64,000 nucleotides of DNA, taken from Tetrahymena elliotti 4EA (taxonomy: Eukaryota > Ciliophora > Oligohymenophorea > Hymenostomatida > Tetrahymenidae). Position numbers and translations under genes: made by a program. The notes below the pieces were generated by a model. The model saw only the letters and a program-made list of their open reading frames with translations. It did not search any database and was not told where the DNA came from. Below, in pieces: positions 50,993-63,544 of the stretch (position 1 is the first letter of the stretch; each line of letters starts with the position of its first letter). Where the stretch lies: assembly GCA_000231825.2 (NCBI GenBank), contig JH720328.1:168040-232039 (forward strand). Reading direction: 5' to 3'.

Positions 50993-53868
50993 ATGAGTGT
51001 TTGTACTCATATTAGCAAAGTAATCTCTTCATTTTTTAACAAGAAAGCACTTTAGCATATATTTAAGCTAATTCAAATTTAATAAAAAGCCATTTTATAA
51101 ATATATTTCTCATCTCAATTTTTTGTAAAATTAAGCTAAAAGTAGAAAAGATAGCTAATTTGGCCAATAATGTCAAAAAAATTGACTTCTGCCAATCTAA
51201 TGTTCATGCAAACAAAACTTTAAATGTTAAATAATCTGGTGATATTTGGATTTGTTTGGATTGTGGTAATTAAGGTTGCTCTAAATACTCTGAAAGTGCT
51301 TGTGCTTAAAAGCACTCAGTCGAGTAGAAGCATAGAATAGCAATAGGAGTAAAAAAATTACTCATATATTGTTTTGAGTGTGATAACGATTTACAATCCA
51401 TACTGGATGAATTAGAAGTAGATCAAGTTTCAAACAATAACACTAAAAAGTTAGAAACATTTGTAGATAAAGTTAAATAAATTTTCTTTAAGCTATAGCA
51501 AGCTACAAACAAATCTAGCAGCGGCACATCAAATAATAGTACTTAATAAAATGTGAAAATAATAGACTCAAAATAGCAATCAAATAATCTAAATCAACCT
51601 TAAAAATTGGATAAAATACCCAATTGTATTTTTGGACTTTAGAATATAGGGAATACATGCTTTTTCAACTCAGTCGTTTAAGTATGCTTTTGTTTTTAAA
51701 ATAATTTAAAAGGAGATCTATTGATCCATAAGTGATTAAAATTATATAATAAATTCTTTTTCTACCAAAAATCAATAAGAATTTTAATATAAATTCTGAT
51801 AAACAAGAATTATTTCTAAAGATATTGCTTAACAAACATTTCAAATGTTTTTATTTGATTTTGTATAAATTTGAAAAATAACATATCATTATATTATCAT
51901 AGTGTCTTAATGGAACATAGTTAATCTTATAGAATTACATAGACTCTATTGAGTATGATTTCGATTAGCAAATTGATGTTTGGGAAGAAATCAATAACGA
52001 AGAAAAAGAATAAGCCATCTCAAACCAAGAAAAGTAAGATGAAGATGATGGATGGAATTGTGGTAAATAATTTTTTCAAAATATTGAATAAATCAGATCT
52101 TTAAAGAGTTTTTTCAATTTATTAAAAGAAATTATTTTAAGAAATTTAAATTGTTAAACGTTTTACTTTAGATAGATAGAAGAAAAAAATTTTGATATTA
52201 TCATACAAATTTAACATATTTTTATCAAAATATAAATGAAATTTAATATAAAATTGTTTTATTTAAAGTAAGTGATTGATATCAAAAATATTACAAAAAT
52301 AATTTCATAAAATGAATCAATAAAATGTCAAATTTAAATCTGAGTTAGGAGTGAATATTAATTAAAATTACAAAAAATAAATTTAACTCAATAATAATTC
52401 TGTAATAAATTATTTTAATTTATTTATTTAGTAAAAAAGAAAGATGTGAAGAAAATAACAGTGATCGATAATAGCAAGTACACTTAAATACCAGCAAAAA
52501 AAATAAATTAGCTTTTCAAGAAATTACTTGTAGAAGCTAGATTAGCTAAGAATCATATTTTGAATCCTTAGTCTATGTATAATGCAATATCTTAATAATT
52601 CTCAAGATTTAAAACATTTGAATAGCAAGATGCCCACGATCTTTTAAGGTGCTTACTTGATAGTTTGATTGTAGGAGAAGAGAAATGGCTTAATGTTAAA
52701 AAGAATATTGAGAAAAAAATAGGAAAGTAAAAGAATACAATTACCGAAAATATATTTGGAGGCTATTTGGCTAATTATCGTAATTTATTTATACAATACC
52801 ATTCGTTATTCATTCATATAAATATATTTTTCTATTAGTCAAATGTTTAGAATGCAATCATGTTAGTAGAACTTTTGATTTTTGTTTAGACTTGGCACTT
52901 CCAATTGTTTCAAAAAAGAATTAATCGTCTTAACCAAAGAAAATGGCTGCCCCACTTGATATTTTAGGGATTGATGAAGAAAAAAAGGAAAACAGTGTTT
53001 AATCTAGTATATAAAAAGAGGAGGCAAATAAGTAAATTGAAGAAAAACCTGCTGAAAAGAAATAAACTTACTAACTCATTGATCATAAAGAACTTCTTGG
53101 TTCTAAAGTTCCATATTTCTCATAAGAAACTCCTTAGTATATGTGGGAGCCTATGGAGTACACTTCAAAAATCCCAGAAAATAATTCTCAAATAAGAAAA
53201 TTAGAGAATCTTTTAGACGAATTTTTTGGATTTGAAATGTTGAATAAAACAAACAACTATTATAAATGTGAGAAATGTGGCTAATCATGTAAATAATTCT
53301 CAAGCTATTTTTAATATTTATTTACATTATTTACAAAATTAAAGAAAAAGCATTGAAGAAATTCTATTTGTACGAAACACCCTAAGTGCTTACTTTAGTC
53401 TTAAAGAGATTCATATAAACAGGAAATAGTAGATTTGAAAAGATAAACTATCATGTTGATATCCCTGAATTTGTAAATGTAGATCCATACACTCTCATTA
53501 AAAGTAAAAGTTATTTTACTACAAAAGAAATTTAAAATATCCTTTAATTTTATTTAGATACCAGCAATTAATAATTAAGTGAAGAATATACTTAGAAATT
53601 TAGAAAAAATATTAATTATGAGCTCTATGCAACTGTTTGCCATTAAGGCTCTCTTTCTTAAGGACATTATGTATCATATGTCAAGCATATTATCAAGTAC
53701 TTAAAATTTTTACTTAAAAAACATTTTAAATTTAAATCAATAAATATATCAAGCGGACAACCCCACTGGTTTTACTACAGTGATGAAGAATATCATGAAA
53801 CTAACTGGAATAATGTTAAAGCATGTTAGGCATATATACTTTTTTATAAAAAAATATAGGCATTATGA
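50993..53868 (+). CDS. Ubiquitin-specific protease, USP16/USP45-like, with ZnF-UBP
   Basis: Six exons join in frame into 684 aa: 50993-51019, 51136-51681, 51903-52062, 52432-52779, 52839-53288 and 53345-53868. The first exon is only 27 nt and encodes MSVCTHISK, supplying the first zinc ligands of the ZnF-UBP domain. The domain continues as IWICLDCGNQGCSKYSESAC, HSVEQKHR and YCFECDNDL. The protease Cys box is GLQNIGNTCFFNSVVQ (Cys184), followed by CLNGTQ and QQDAHDLLRCLLD. Two Cys pairs (KCLECN and KCEKCG) form the finger. The tail has LTLVLKRF and GSLSQGHYVSYVKH (His618), and ends with SDEEYHETNW and AYILFYKK. It should remove ubiquitin from proteins; related enzymes act on histone H2A and ribosomal proteins. 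A further 57-nt in-frame intron near 53695-53751 (GTAC..AAG) is possible. Confidence 0.92.
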
Positions 53869-54547
53869 AATTATTTAATATTAAATTCATATATTTTTTG
53901 TTAAAATTTTTATTTTGGGTTTTGTTTTTATCTGAAAAAATTTTATTTAAAAAAATCTAACCTTCTTTTTTTAATTTATTTTGATTTTCTTGGTTAATTT
54001 CTCTTAAAGCTAGCTAAATAAATTTAGTGCTGCTTCTATATTATGACAAATAAATTATACTTTAACAAAAATTTCTTCTACATAAGTATTTATATTTATT
54101 TTATGGAAGATATGAATAAACCTATTATAGGTTGAACAGAAATTGTTTATAAATTTTTATTTAAAAAAAAAACTCTCAAAGAATCTTTAATAAGCAGTCT
54201 ATTCCTTAGAATAAAATTAGTTAATCCATCAATAAGTTAGTTAAAATTGAATAAATTAAAAATCAATTATGCAAAACAATATTTTAAGTTATCTAAATAA
54301 GTTATTCAATTATCATTTAAATAACTCCTCCAAAGAAGCAATAAATATATTAATAAAAATTTCTCAACCTCTCTCTAAAAATATTAAAGAAATTTTCAAA
54401 ATCAAATTTAACATAAAATAAATTTCATTCAAAATTGAAAAATTAAAAAGAATTTGAAGTCAAAAAAAAATACACTTTCATAAATTAAAAAAATAAATAT
54501 GCAAAAAAATATTTTGAGTAATTTTATGAAAAATTTATGATGTATTA
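53869..54547. other. Intergenic between convergent loci
   Basis: This AT-rich spacer lies between the USP gene and the 3' end of the GTPase locus. It contains the left copy of the duplicated segment described at 54251-54604. Confidence 0.5.
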
Positions 54548-54604
54548 TCAGTTAAATAATTTCTTCAAATTAGTAAATGATTAATAAAAATTCCTCAACC
54601 TCTA
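54251..54604. repeat. Diverged duplication of the GTPase gene's 3' end
   Basis: Segments 54251-54365 and 54482-54604 resemble each other: ATATGCAAAACAATATTTT versus ATATGCAAAAAAATATTTT, and ATTAATAAAAATTTCTCAAC versus ATTAATAAAAATTCCTCAAC. The right copy contains the last codons and stop of the GTPase locus (54548). The left copy is therefore a decayed extra copy of that 3' end. Confidence 0.6.
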
Positions 54605-57600
54605 TTCACTTTCATAATTTATATTAAATTAACATTTTGTTATTAATTAAACTTTTTGAATAAACTATTAAAAGTTATCAGATGTATTTGCAATATCATG
54701 TAAGTCAAAATACTTTTCAACTAATTAATCAATAACTTCTTTTCCATTACAAAAACTGAAATTGAGCTCCTATCCAGTTAACTTTAATAGATACCTACTA
54801 TTTGCATATTTTTCATATGAACAAAAGTATTCAATATATTCTTACATTTCTTCACTGTTCTTAAATGCTTTGGAGAAATTTTCAAATTCAGATTTGACTT
54901 CAAAATAATTTGCATTTTTTTAAATTTCCTCTATTGTGTTTTGTTGATAAATATATTCTCTTTTATAGTGAGTTAAATTGCAATAGCCATTAAAAGTAAT
55001 AGGAAAATTATCACCTGATCTGAGATAACCGTCGGAAAATTCAACTTATTGTTCATAAGTATAATCTTATGTTTAAATATGGTTTACAAAAGTTTCTAAA
55101 GAATTTTTATAGTTCTCAAGCTTTGTTTATTAGTTATTTTAATCAATTAATTCATTTTGTCTTTTTTTTAAGACTTCTTTCAAAATGGAAATATTTTTAA
55201 TTAAATTTTTCTTTAAGTTGTCTTGATTAAATCTGTTATAGTATGTTTCAATAATTGTTTAATTTCGATCCATTTAATTTGCTATGTCAATATGCTCAAT
55301 TGAAAAATTAAATTATTTAGAGATTATGCGCTTAACTAAATAAGTAGAGATAGTGTCTTTAAATTATTTTTCTTAAGCAACTTTGAATAATTTAAGAAGA
55401 AATTCTTTCTAATTTTAATTTTCATAGTTTTTATTTTAGAGTTTTCTAAATGCTTCATAGGCTTCTTTTGATTAAATTTCAGAGTAATTCCTTATGTTTA
55501 AATAATCTTTAAGGAATTCATATTTTTAGAAGTAAAGTAAATTTTAATTATTATCCTAATTATCAATAATACTTTTTAATCGAATTCTTTACTAGAAATG
55601 AATATTCTTGAAGAAATAGAAAAACCTATTAATCCTAACATTCCAATCACTCCAAATATCAATCCTAGTCCAGGAACTGTTAAGGAAGTAATAGTCATTG
55701 CTCCACAAATTAAGTTAAATGTTGTGTCTAAAGCCATCTATTTTTTACAAATATATCCTTTCTAATATGAGTATAAGTCAATACCCAAGTTGACAGCAAT
55801 AAAAAGGACATTATAAAATACTGATATAACATTTAACATTTTCACAAACTTCTCTGCAGATATTGTCACTTATGAAGCTCTACTAAAATAAGTAGCGTAT
55901 CTAAAAATTAAAGCTCCTGTTCCTAATGTATTTTCAATTCCTTCAATAAATGAATTTACACAACTTTGAACCAATTTAGGATCTTCATTGATTAGCTTTT
56001 CAATTTATTATTTTTAAATAATATAAGATGCAGATAATTCTTTTAAAACTTGAATAGTTGCTAATTTTTCTAAGATTTTTAAATGCTTTTCTTTATCTTT
56101 TTATAGAAAAGATTTTAATTTATGATAAAGTGCCCAAAAATGTAGTTATTTTCTTGACAAAAATACATTTTTAGAATTAGATTCTGCTTCAAATAAAATG
56201 GATTTGTAGTTTACTTTCAAAAAGTGTTTTTTTATGCCATTTCTTATTTTATTGTTAATATTATTTTATTCGTTATCTTAATTATTATTTTAAAGTGCTT
56301 AAGGAAATTCTATATTAATATAGTCATTCATTTCTTAAATATCTTCATAATCTCCTATTACTATATATAATAATTGATTTAACTTCTTCAGTAATTCTAT
56401 TCTATTATTAATTGAATTTTCCTAATCTTAATCTTAAATTGAATGTAATTACTTATACAATTTATGTACTAACTTGTATATTTTCATATAATCGTCAGCG
56501 TTATTTATTATTTTGCTGTCAATTATTTTTTTGAATTATATTAAAGATTTTTCATCAACAGTGATAGGATCAATTTGTAATAATCCTTCAAATAAAACTT
56601 TTTTCTATAGATCATCTTCTTTCTTATCTATAACAATAAACTAATTTGTCTCTGATAGGAAATCACATTTGAATTCTATAGTTTTGTAATTTGATTAATT
56701 CAAGTAAAGTTTGCCTTTATTACTAAATTCTTTTACATTTTATACAATAAGTATCTTTTCTTTAAAAAAATTTCTGACAATACCAATACTTTGCTCTTTT
56801 TAATTTTGTTTAATGATTTATTATAGATATTTTGAATCTATAAATGAAGAATCTTAACTAAAAACTTACTCAATAAAGGTAAAAAATTTATTTAAAACAT
56901 TTGGTAGAGGATCTCTCCTTTGATCCTCATGATGCAGATATAGTAATTTGAATTCTGCTATTTGATTTATCCTTAAAAAATCAGCAATTATCTTTAAATT
57001 ATGATCCTGATCTTAATTATTCTCTGTTCCTTCAAGACCTGGAGTGTCTATAAAAAAATATTTAACTCTATCGTATTCAAATAAGTAGATCTAACAAAAA
57101 TGGGTTTTTGATTATTTACCTGAGCCTCTTAATCCTTTTAATTTTGTTAATTGTTCTATTAGAGATGATTTGCCTACCTAAGATTGACCAATCAACAATA
57201 TATACTCAATTTGATCTCCCTTTTTCCATTCGTTTATTTCTTACCATAAATTAATTATAGTGTTAATTTTATCAAATAAATGCTATTCTTAGTTTGAAAT
57301 ATAGTCTTAGTATCCTTTTAGGTTCTGAAAGTTTTCTTTTTTATTAGACCAAATTTATTCTTTAAATTTATGGATACTATAATTATCTATTCATGTTAAA
57401 TTTTATCTAGGAGTTCTATCAAAGTGTGTTCTAATAACAATATGAAGACTTTAAAAATATTACATCATATGTAATAATTAGTCTTTTTATTTGAATATTT
57501 CTATCCTTTTAGAAGTATAATCATCTCTTCTATTATGAAATCCAACTTCTTCCCAATTAAGTAAGGAGTTTGAATCATAGTACTCTTTTACAAGTTTTTC

Positions 57601-59548
57601 TAGATCTTAATAAGTTAATTCATCTCCAAATAACTCATAAAGAAATTAAGTATAAGCCTTTCTTATAGATATTTTAGATGATTATCTATGCTAAGATTTT
57701 GGACAAAAATTAAAAATAGCTCTGAAAATACTAATTCTTTATTTTTTAAAAATTTAATAATGCTTAATAGTATTTCGTATCTATTTTTTTCAGTATCATC
57801 TATACCAGGAGTATCTATTAATTTTAGTCCTTTATATTTTATAATTCTACATTCTTAAGTTTGTGATCTTGGTCCATCACTTACTTCTATTGATTGATTA
57901 TTAGTTAAATATTTAATAAAGCTACTTTTTCCTGTTCCTGTTTAGCCAACTATTAGATATATTTTTTAGAAATATTTTAAACACTTTCTTGATTTTCATC
58001 TTTTTAGAATTTGAGAGATCTATCAAGTTCATCTTAATTTATTATTTCTCTTAAAATATTTTCATTATTTGGCAAGGAAGAATCTTTAATATTTTAAGAA
58101 TTAATAATATTAAGATCAGCAGAAGATGAAATATAACTACTATTTAGATTAGCATTTTAGATTACTGTTAATTTCTCCTGTTATTAATTTTACTTTTCTA
58201 AATATTCTTTACAAGTTTTTAATTCATTTTTATAGGAAATTTTCTCATTTTCATTAAGCTAAAGATATTCTAAATTTAGTGAAGCTAATTTTTACTTATA
58301 TTAGCTATAGAGCTTCTTATCTAAACTCTCAATAAGTTTGATTTTTAATTGTAAATCTTCTAAAATTTGCTTTAAATAGGCATTTTAAAAGTCAGGTCCT
58401 TTACTTCTTTAAAATTCGATTCAATCCTTTCAACAACAAAATTCTTGTTATTGATCATTTAATCTTCACAATCAATTTTCTCTTTTTTATTTAAATTTAG
58501 ATATTTTTTTCTATAAAATCCTATTAAAAAGCTATAGTACCCAAATTATGATTAATCTTCATTTAACATAGAATTAACAATTTATTCTAAAGAGTTTAAT
58601 TCATTTTAAATCTATGAAATAATTTCCTTATTTTTAAAAGAATGCAATTTAGTAAGTTCATTCACTTTATTTAATTTTTCTTCAATTTTTGATTATTTAT
58701 TTTCATCAAAGATAGATCTTTTTTCATTTATTATTTTTTTAAAGAAATTATACTACCCTTATTCTTCATCTTTAATGATCTAAATTTCATTTTCTAATTT
58801 TGATAAGCACTCTTTTATTTTACTTTTATCTTATGGATTTAGTTGGCAATAATCTTCTAATTCCTTTACAGTTTCATATATTCTATCAATGGCACGTTAC
58901 CTGTATAATTCTTTATCTTACTAATAAGATTCTTTTTCTTTCTCAGTAATCTCAAAATGATTCATTTATTAAACTGCTATAAAATATTTGATATATCCAA
59001 ACAAATTGTAGTCTTCTTATTCAATATTATCAACGTCATTCTGCAATTAATTTAAGTTTATTTAAATATCTGCTTAGTTCTAATCAGATTAAAATATGAG
59101 ACTCTAACATTCATTTAAGGTCTATAAGACTCTCTCCATTGTAAAAGTGATTTCTTTCTCAAAGTATTTATAAGATATTAATTAATCCTTTTGATTATAT
59201 TTTATTACGTTTTGATTATTAGATTCAGGTTTTGCAAAATTACATTAAAGCAAGATAGATACTAATTAATCCTATAAATGACACATTAAAACAATATCAT
59301 TTGTTTTAACTATTGAATAGGCTAAATCTCAAAGTCAAAGCCTTAAATAAATTAGTGAAACAAATAGACGAAGAAAACTGAATCAGCCTAATCCTGAAAA
59401 GTAGTATCATTGAATCATTATTTTTAAATTTCTTTCAAAACTGACATATTAATAAAAAAACTCTACTAATTTTATAATTGTCTATATCTTGAGCATTTAA
59501 AGTAGGAATTTATTTGGTGTTAAATATAAAATTTCTAATGATAGGCAT
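54548..59548 (-). pseudogene. Large double P-loop GTPase, frame-broken (probable pseudogene)
   Basis: Minus-strand coding sequence of ~1,600 codons can be followed from 59393 to the TGA at 54548-54550, with a weak possible 5' exon at 59461-59548 (MPIIRNFIFNTKQIPTLN). The order is a Cys-containing N-terminus, a coiled-coil region (EKEKESYQQDKELYRQRAID), and GTPase domain 1 with P-loop GQTGTGKSS and DTPG (57.7-57.97 kb). Then come a linker, GTPase domain 2 with P-loop GQSQVGKSS and DTPG (57.0-57.2 kb), a helical region, and two or three hydrophobic segments (VPGLGLIFGVIGMLGLIGF, ~55.6-55.85 kb). A conserved C-terminal domain follows. The frame changes near 59.2-59.3, 58.40, 57.985, 57.705 and 55.59 kb, always in the same sense, and TGA 57391-57393 lies in frame. 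The domains resemble AIG1/GIMAP-type GTPases. Breaks could be real decay or single-base sequence errors. Confidence 0.7.
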
Positions 59549-61394
59549 CTTAAAATATTTTCAAATCAATCACAATACTAAAAATTACCTTAGGTTCCAT
59601 TATTTTTGATAAGCCAAATTTTTTATAATCCAAGAATCAAATTCACAATAAAATTTAAATATGTTGTAATAAAAGAAGAGAGAAAAAATTTAAAAGTACA
59701 ATAAAAAATAAGATTGATAAGTAAGATATAAGGAATTATTACTTACATCATCTTCAATAAGATATCTTTAGACACTACTTGAATTCAATAAAACAAGAGA
59801 AAGAAATTATTGAAAAAAGATTATTTTTTAATTAAATCTTTTTTTCTTAGAATTTTTTTAGAATATAAAAGAAATACCTATTTTTATAGGAGAAGATAAA
59901 AATTGACAAGAATTATAAAGCATTATTGAATTCTGAGTTTCAATAAAATTATGTTACAGTTTTTAAATATAAATAAAAATGATTTTCTTTTTCAGTTAAT
60001 ATACTTTATCTATCTTTACATCAAATGACTAAATATTTATTTAAAAAAACTCTTAATACATGTTTGTATGAACAAAATAATATTCCATCTCTGATTCATC
60101 CAATTAATCAATAATTCAAAAAAATACAGTATTTATATTTAAATTATTATTTAATTTGTGGGCTCAGAACAATATAGGCAAGATTTTTTTAAATTTGATT
60201 TCTTTTTCTTTTGAGACGTGTTTAGGAAATAAAAGGAATATCAATAATTGGTATAAAAGTGTTTTTCTTTAATCAAAATAGATGATAATTAATTTCACTT
60301 CATTCCCATTCAACTTTCATCTAATAAATTCACTGAAAGGTTATGTAGGTTAAATTGAATTAGGTTACAGTATTTAAATACAAATTAATGCAAATGATTT
60401 TCTCTTTTTTTAGATAAAAATGTACTCTTTATTTTTAATTCAAATGAATCAATATTTAGCAAAAATTTTGATTGCTAGTTATTAAAAAATGAATTAATTC
60501 ATATCCAATCTTTTATTTCATTTATCCATTCAATTATTTAAGTATTTTAACAAGCCAAATAAAATAATTTTGTATTTAAATAATATTTAAATATGTCTGT
60601 ACAAAAGAAAATAAACAATGAATAAGATTGTGTTTAAGTTTATCTTTTTTTATTGAAATTCATTTAGAATATTTAAGAAATATGAATTAATTTTAAGGAA
60701 GTACTATTTTATAGTCAAGTTAAATTAGATTTGAAACAGACCAAATAATAATTTTATTTTTGAAAGACTATTATCTTATTTTTTTATATTTCTTAGATAA
60801 AATGTTTTTTTTATTTTTACTTCTTTATTCTGAATTTAACTAAGTTCCAAAAATTAGTTTTTGTATAAAAAACTAATAAATATCTCGCCTTTATTTCATT
60901 ACTGAATCCATTTAGTTATCAGTTAATAAAACACACATATAAACTATAAATTTACATTAAAAAAAGGGTTTCTAAATGATTCTCAAACAAAATTTACATC
61001 AAAAAATATTTATTTTCTTGTCTGCAAAATATCTAAAAATCAATCAATATAAATTAATTTAAAATTGAATTCTTATTGAAACATTTCTTTTTATGTTTTA
61101 ATTTGTTGGTAGCATGTTTGCTGTTGTTTAAAAAAATAATTTCAAAAAGAAGAAATAATAACATATTAAGAAAATTAAAACTTATTGCTAGTTGTTGTTA
61201 TTTTCATGTTAATAGGTAATTAAGGAATAATAATTAAAAAGAATAAGGTTTTTTTATTTAATAAAAGTAATTAGAAATAAAAAATTATTTTGAATAGGTT
61301 ATTAAACATAATTGTCCTAAAGGCTATTCAGCATGCTCAAGATACCTCTCAAAATCAATTAGTAGAAAATACTTATTTCAAATGATTCAAAAAC
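59549..61394. repeat. Intergenic with diverged ~400-bp tandem repeats
   Basis: The spacer contains about three imperfect copies of a ~380-410-bp unit, recognisable by landmarks. One is TTAGAATATAAAAGAAATA (~59855), with relatives near 60220 and 60665. The other is GTTACAGTTTTTAAATA (~59953), with relatives near 60363 and 60740, each followed by ATGATTTTCT-like sequence. Similarity is only moderate. No gene is seen. The region lies upstream of the long GTPase locus. Confidence 0.45.
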
Positions 61395-62240
61395 TCAAAA
61401 AAAGTTTTTTAGTCTTTGATAGTTATCTTCATTAATTTTAAATTCAGAGTCTAACTTTTCTTAAATCTTTTCTATGAAGTGAGAAAAATTATTTGAGCCA
61501 TTTGCATTTGCGACTACTCATAAATCTATTGGATATTTAACATGACTATCAATAACTTCTTTTTCATTCATAAAACTGAAGTTAGGTTCTTTTTAACCTT
61601 TTATTTTTAAAAATATCTACTTGTTCTAAATTTTTAGGTATAGTTTAAGTTTTAGACCAAATTTTTATCAATTTCTTTTAATGAATCTAATTTATAATTA
61701 TTCTCTTTCACCAACATAAAAGTGAGTTTTTCCTTTAGAAATTTCACTAATTGTGTCTTATTCATAAATTTAGAGGCATTTTTAGTCAACTATATTGCAG
61801 TAGCTATTAAATTTAATACTAAAATTTTTATTACTATCAAATTTATTAGATTTTTCATAAGTGTAATCAGTCTTTTTTAAATGATTTACGAAATCTTCTA
61901 AAGATGTTTTATATTTCTTCAATTTCTCTTCTAATCCCTTTATATCTTCACTATTAAATTGTTTCTTTAATTCATTTGTATCATCTTATCATCAATAAAA
62001 ATTGAATCAATCTTATTTACTCCTTCAAATAAAGTTTTTTATTAAGTTAAATCTTCAGCTTAAGAAGCTTTCACAAATTCTCTCTTTTTTGTGAAGAAAT
62101 TACTTTTGAATTCTACACTTAAATTTTAGAATTTATTTAAGTAAACTTCTGAATAATGTTTTCTCTCTGAAACTCTTTCTATTGCATTCCTTTAATAACC
62201 TCAATTTCATTATTTGCTAATTCAGATTAAATTTCAATGG
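61395..62240 (-). pseudogene. Deleted and frame-broken GTPase remnant
   Basis: Peptides homologous to the long GTPase locus occur in order but in several frames: EVIKGMQQKEFQREN, then VEFKSNFFTKKREF and KTLFEGVNKIDSIFIDDK. After that comes YKTSLEDFVNHLKKTDYTYE, then NSYCNIVDQKCLQIYEQDTI, NFSFMNEKEVIDSHVKYPID and a C-terminus ending NYQRLKNFF with TGA 61395-61397. The piece equivalent to FEGLLQIDPITVDEKS is followed directly by the C-terminal domain, so the whole membrane-associated middle (~1.4 kb in the long copy) is missing. An in-frame TGA interrupts IDL-VVANANG. Both G domains are absent. This is a clear pseudogene relative to its neighbours. Confidence 0.7.
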
Positions 62241-62373
62241 TCACGAATTCTCTTAAGCACTAAAAATCAATATATCAAAATTATTCTATGGACACCCTAC
62301 CTCTAACAAATTCTATTAAAACGAATTTATTTTTAAAGTATTGTGAATGTTAGGCTGGGTCAACACATTTTAG

Positions 62374-63033
62374 TCATAAAGATACATTTTCGCCCAAATT
62401 TTTGATAAAATTATTTTTAGAGGATTTTAGCTGTTGTTAATTTAATTTGTTTTGTGGGATGATTATTGGTGTTGGAGGAGTTGAAAGGTGGGAGGAGAGG
62501 TTAAATATTCTATCATTGTTGAAGTCATTTAATCTATCCTGCCATATGACATAAGAAATACAAATATTAAGAGAAGCACTCTTTTCTAACTATTTAATAG
62601 CTTTCTCAAATGGAAAAAGCACTTTAATTATTTCATCTGTGTATTACCATTCATCTTCATTTAAAATTTACTTTTTCTAAAATAAATCTTTGATTCTTAA
62701 ATATTGAATGCCTTCTTTCAGAGGTTTAGATCTTTAAAGCATTGTTAGTGATGAGCCCCATCTAATAGCAGTATCAAGTTTTGGATTTAAGGATTTTTCT
62801 TCTTTTAAGTCATGAGGCCTCACATAATTTCTATACCATACTAATGTAATTTAACAAGTGAATTACCTATAAAAAGGTGAATTTATATCCCTAGCAGCTT
62901 ACTCTACTTTTAAATTCCCTCTGTAAAATTATTGAAATAATAAGAATGTCTGGAAAATTATGCAATAGTTCCAAATGCTTAATTTATCCCTGATAAAAAG
63001 GCTTCTTCTATTGAAACAAAAACATTTTTACAT
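62374..63033 (-). CDS. hAT-transposase-like fragment, 219 aa
   Basis: An open frame of 220 codons runs from a possible ATG 63031-63033 to TGA 62374-62376. Its middle resembles the region before the hAT dimerisation domain. It has LDTAIRWGSSLTMLQRSKPL (compare the family's RWNSTY..ML pattern) and KEGIQYL. Then comes DEWQYTDEIIKVLFPFEKAI, matching the W....E.L.PF..AT pattern, followed by LEKS. No BED finger, catalytic domain or C-terminal dimerisation helix is visible, and the last ~50 residues are low complexity. The DNA is less AT-rich than its surroundings. I infer the relic of a hAT element, or a host gene derived from one, lying between two GTPase copies. Target duplications or terminal repeats were not found. 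Confidence 0.5.
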
Positions 63034-63544
63034 CTTTGCGATTATTAGCCAACATTTTGTCAAATTAATATTTTTAAAATAACTAAAAACAATAAAAATT
63101 TATTAATCATAATTATAACAACATTTGTCTATGATTTTTTTTATGTTATCAGCTATTTTTTAATAAATTATGTAAATATACTCTTATAAAATGTTAATTT
63201 TCTTGACTTAAAGATATTTTAAAAAGATTTAGCTTTAAAAAACTACTTTGAAAATATGTACATTTTTAATTGTATTTTTTTATAAAAAGGTTATAAAAAA
63301 CAAAAAAAGTCATTAATACCAAAATAAAATAAAATTTTTAAGTGTTGAAAATAAATAAAATTATTGTCTCAAAAATTAGTAAAACAAAAATAAGATAGTG
63401 ATTTTAAAAATATTACTAGTTTTAAATAATCTCTATTTTTAAAATAATACAACAAATATAAATACAAAATACTTATTTTTCAAAATATCTTTAAATTACT
63501 TTAATTAAATCTAAAAATAAATAGAATTTATCAAAATAAGGCAA
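63034..63544. other. Intergenic, AT-rich
   Basis: Spacer between the hAT-like fragment and the 3' end of the next GTPase-family gene. Nothing recognised. Confidence 0.5.

Noticed and set aside
52971..53195. Lys-rich plus-strand frame of 74 aa
   Set aside because: Out-of-frame reading of USP exon 5.
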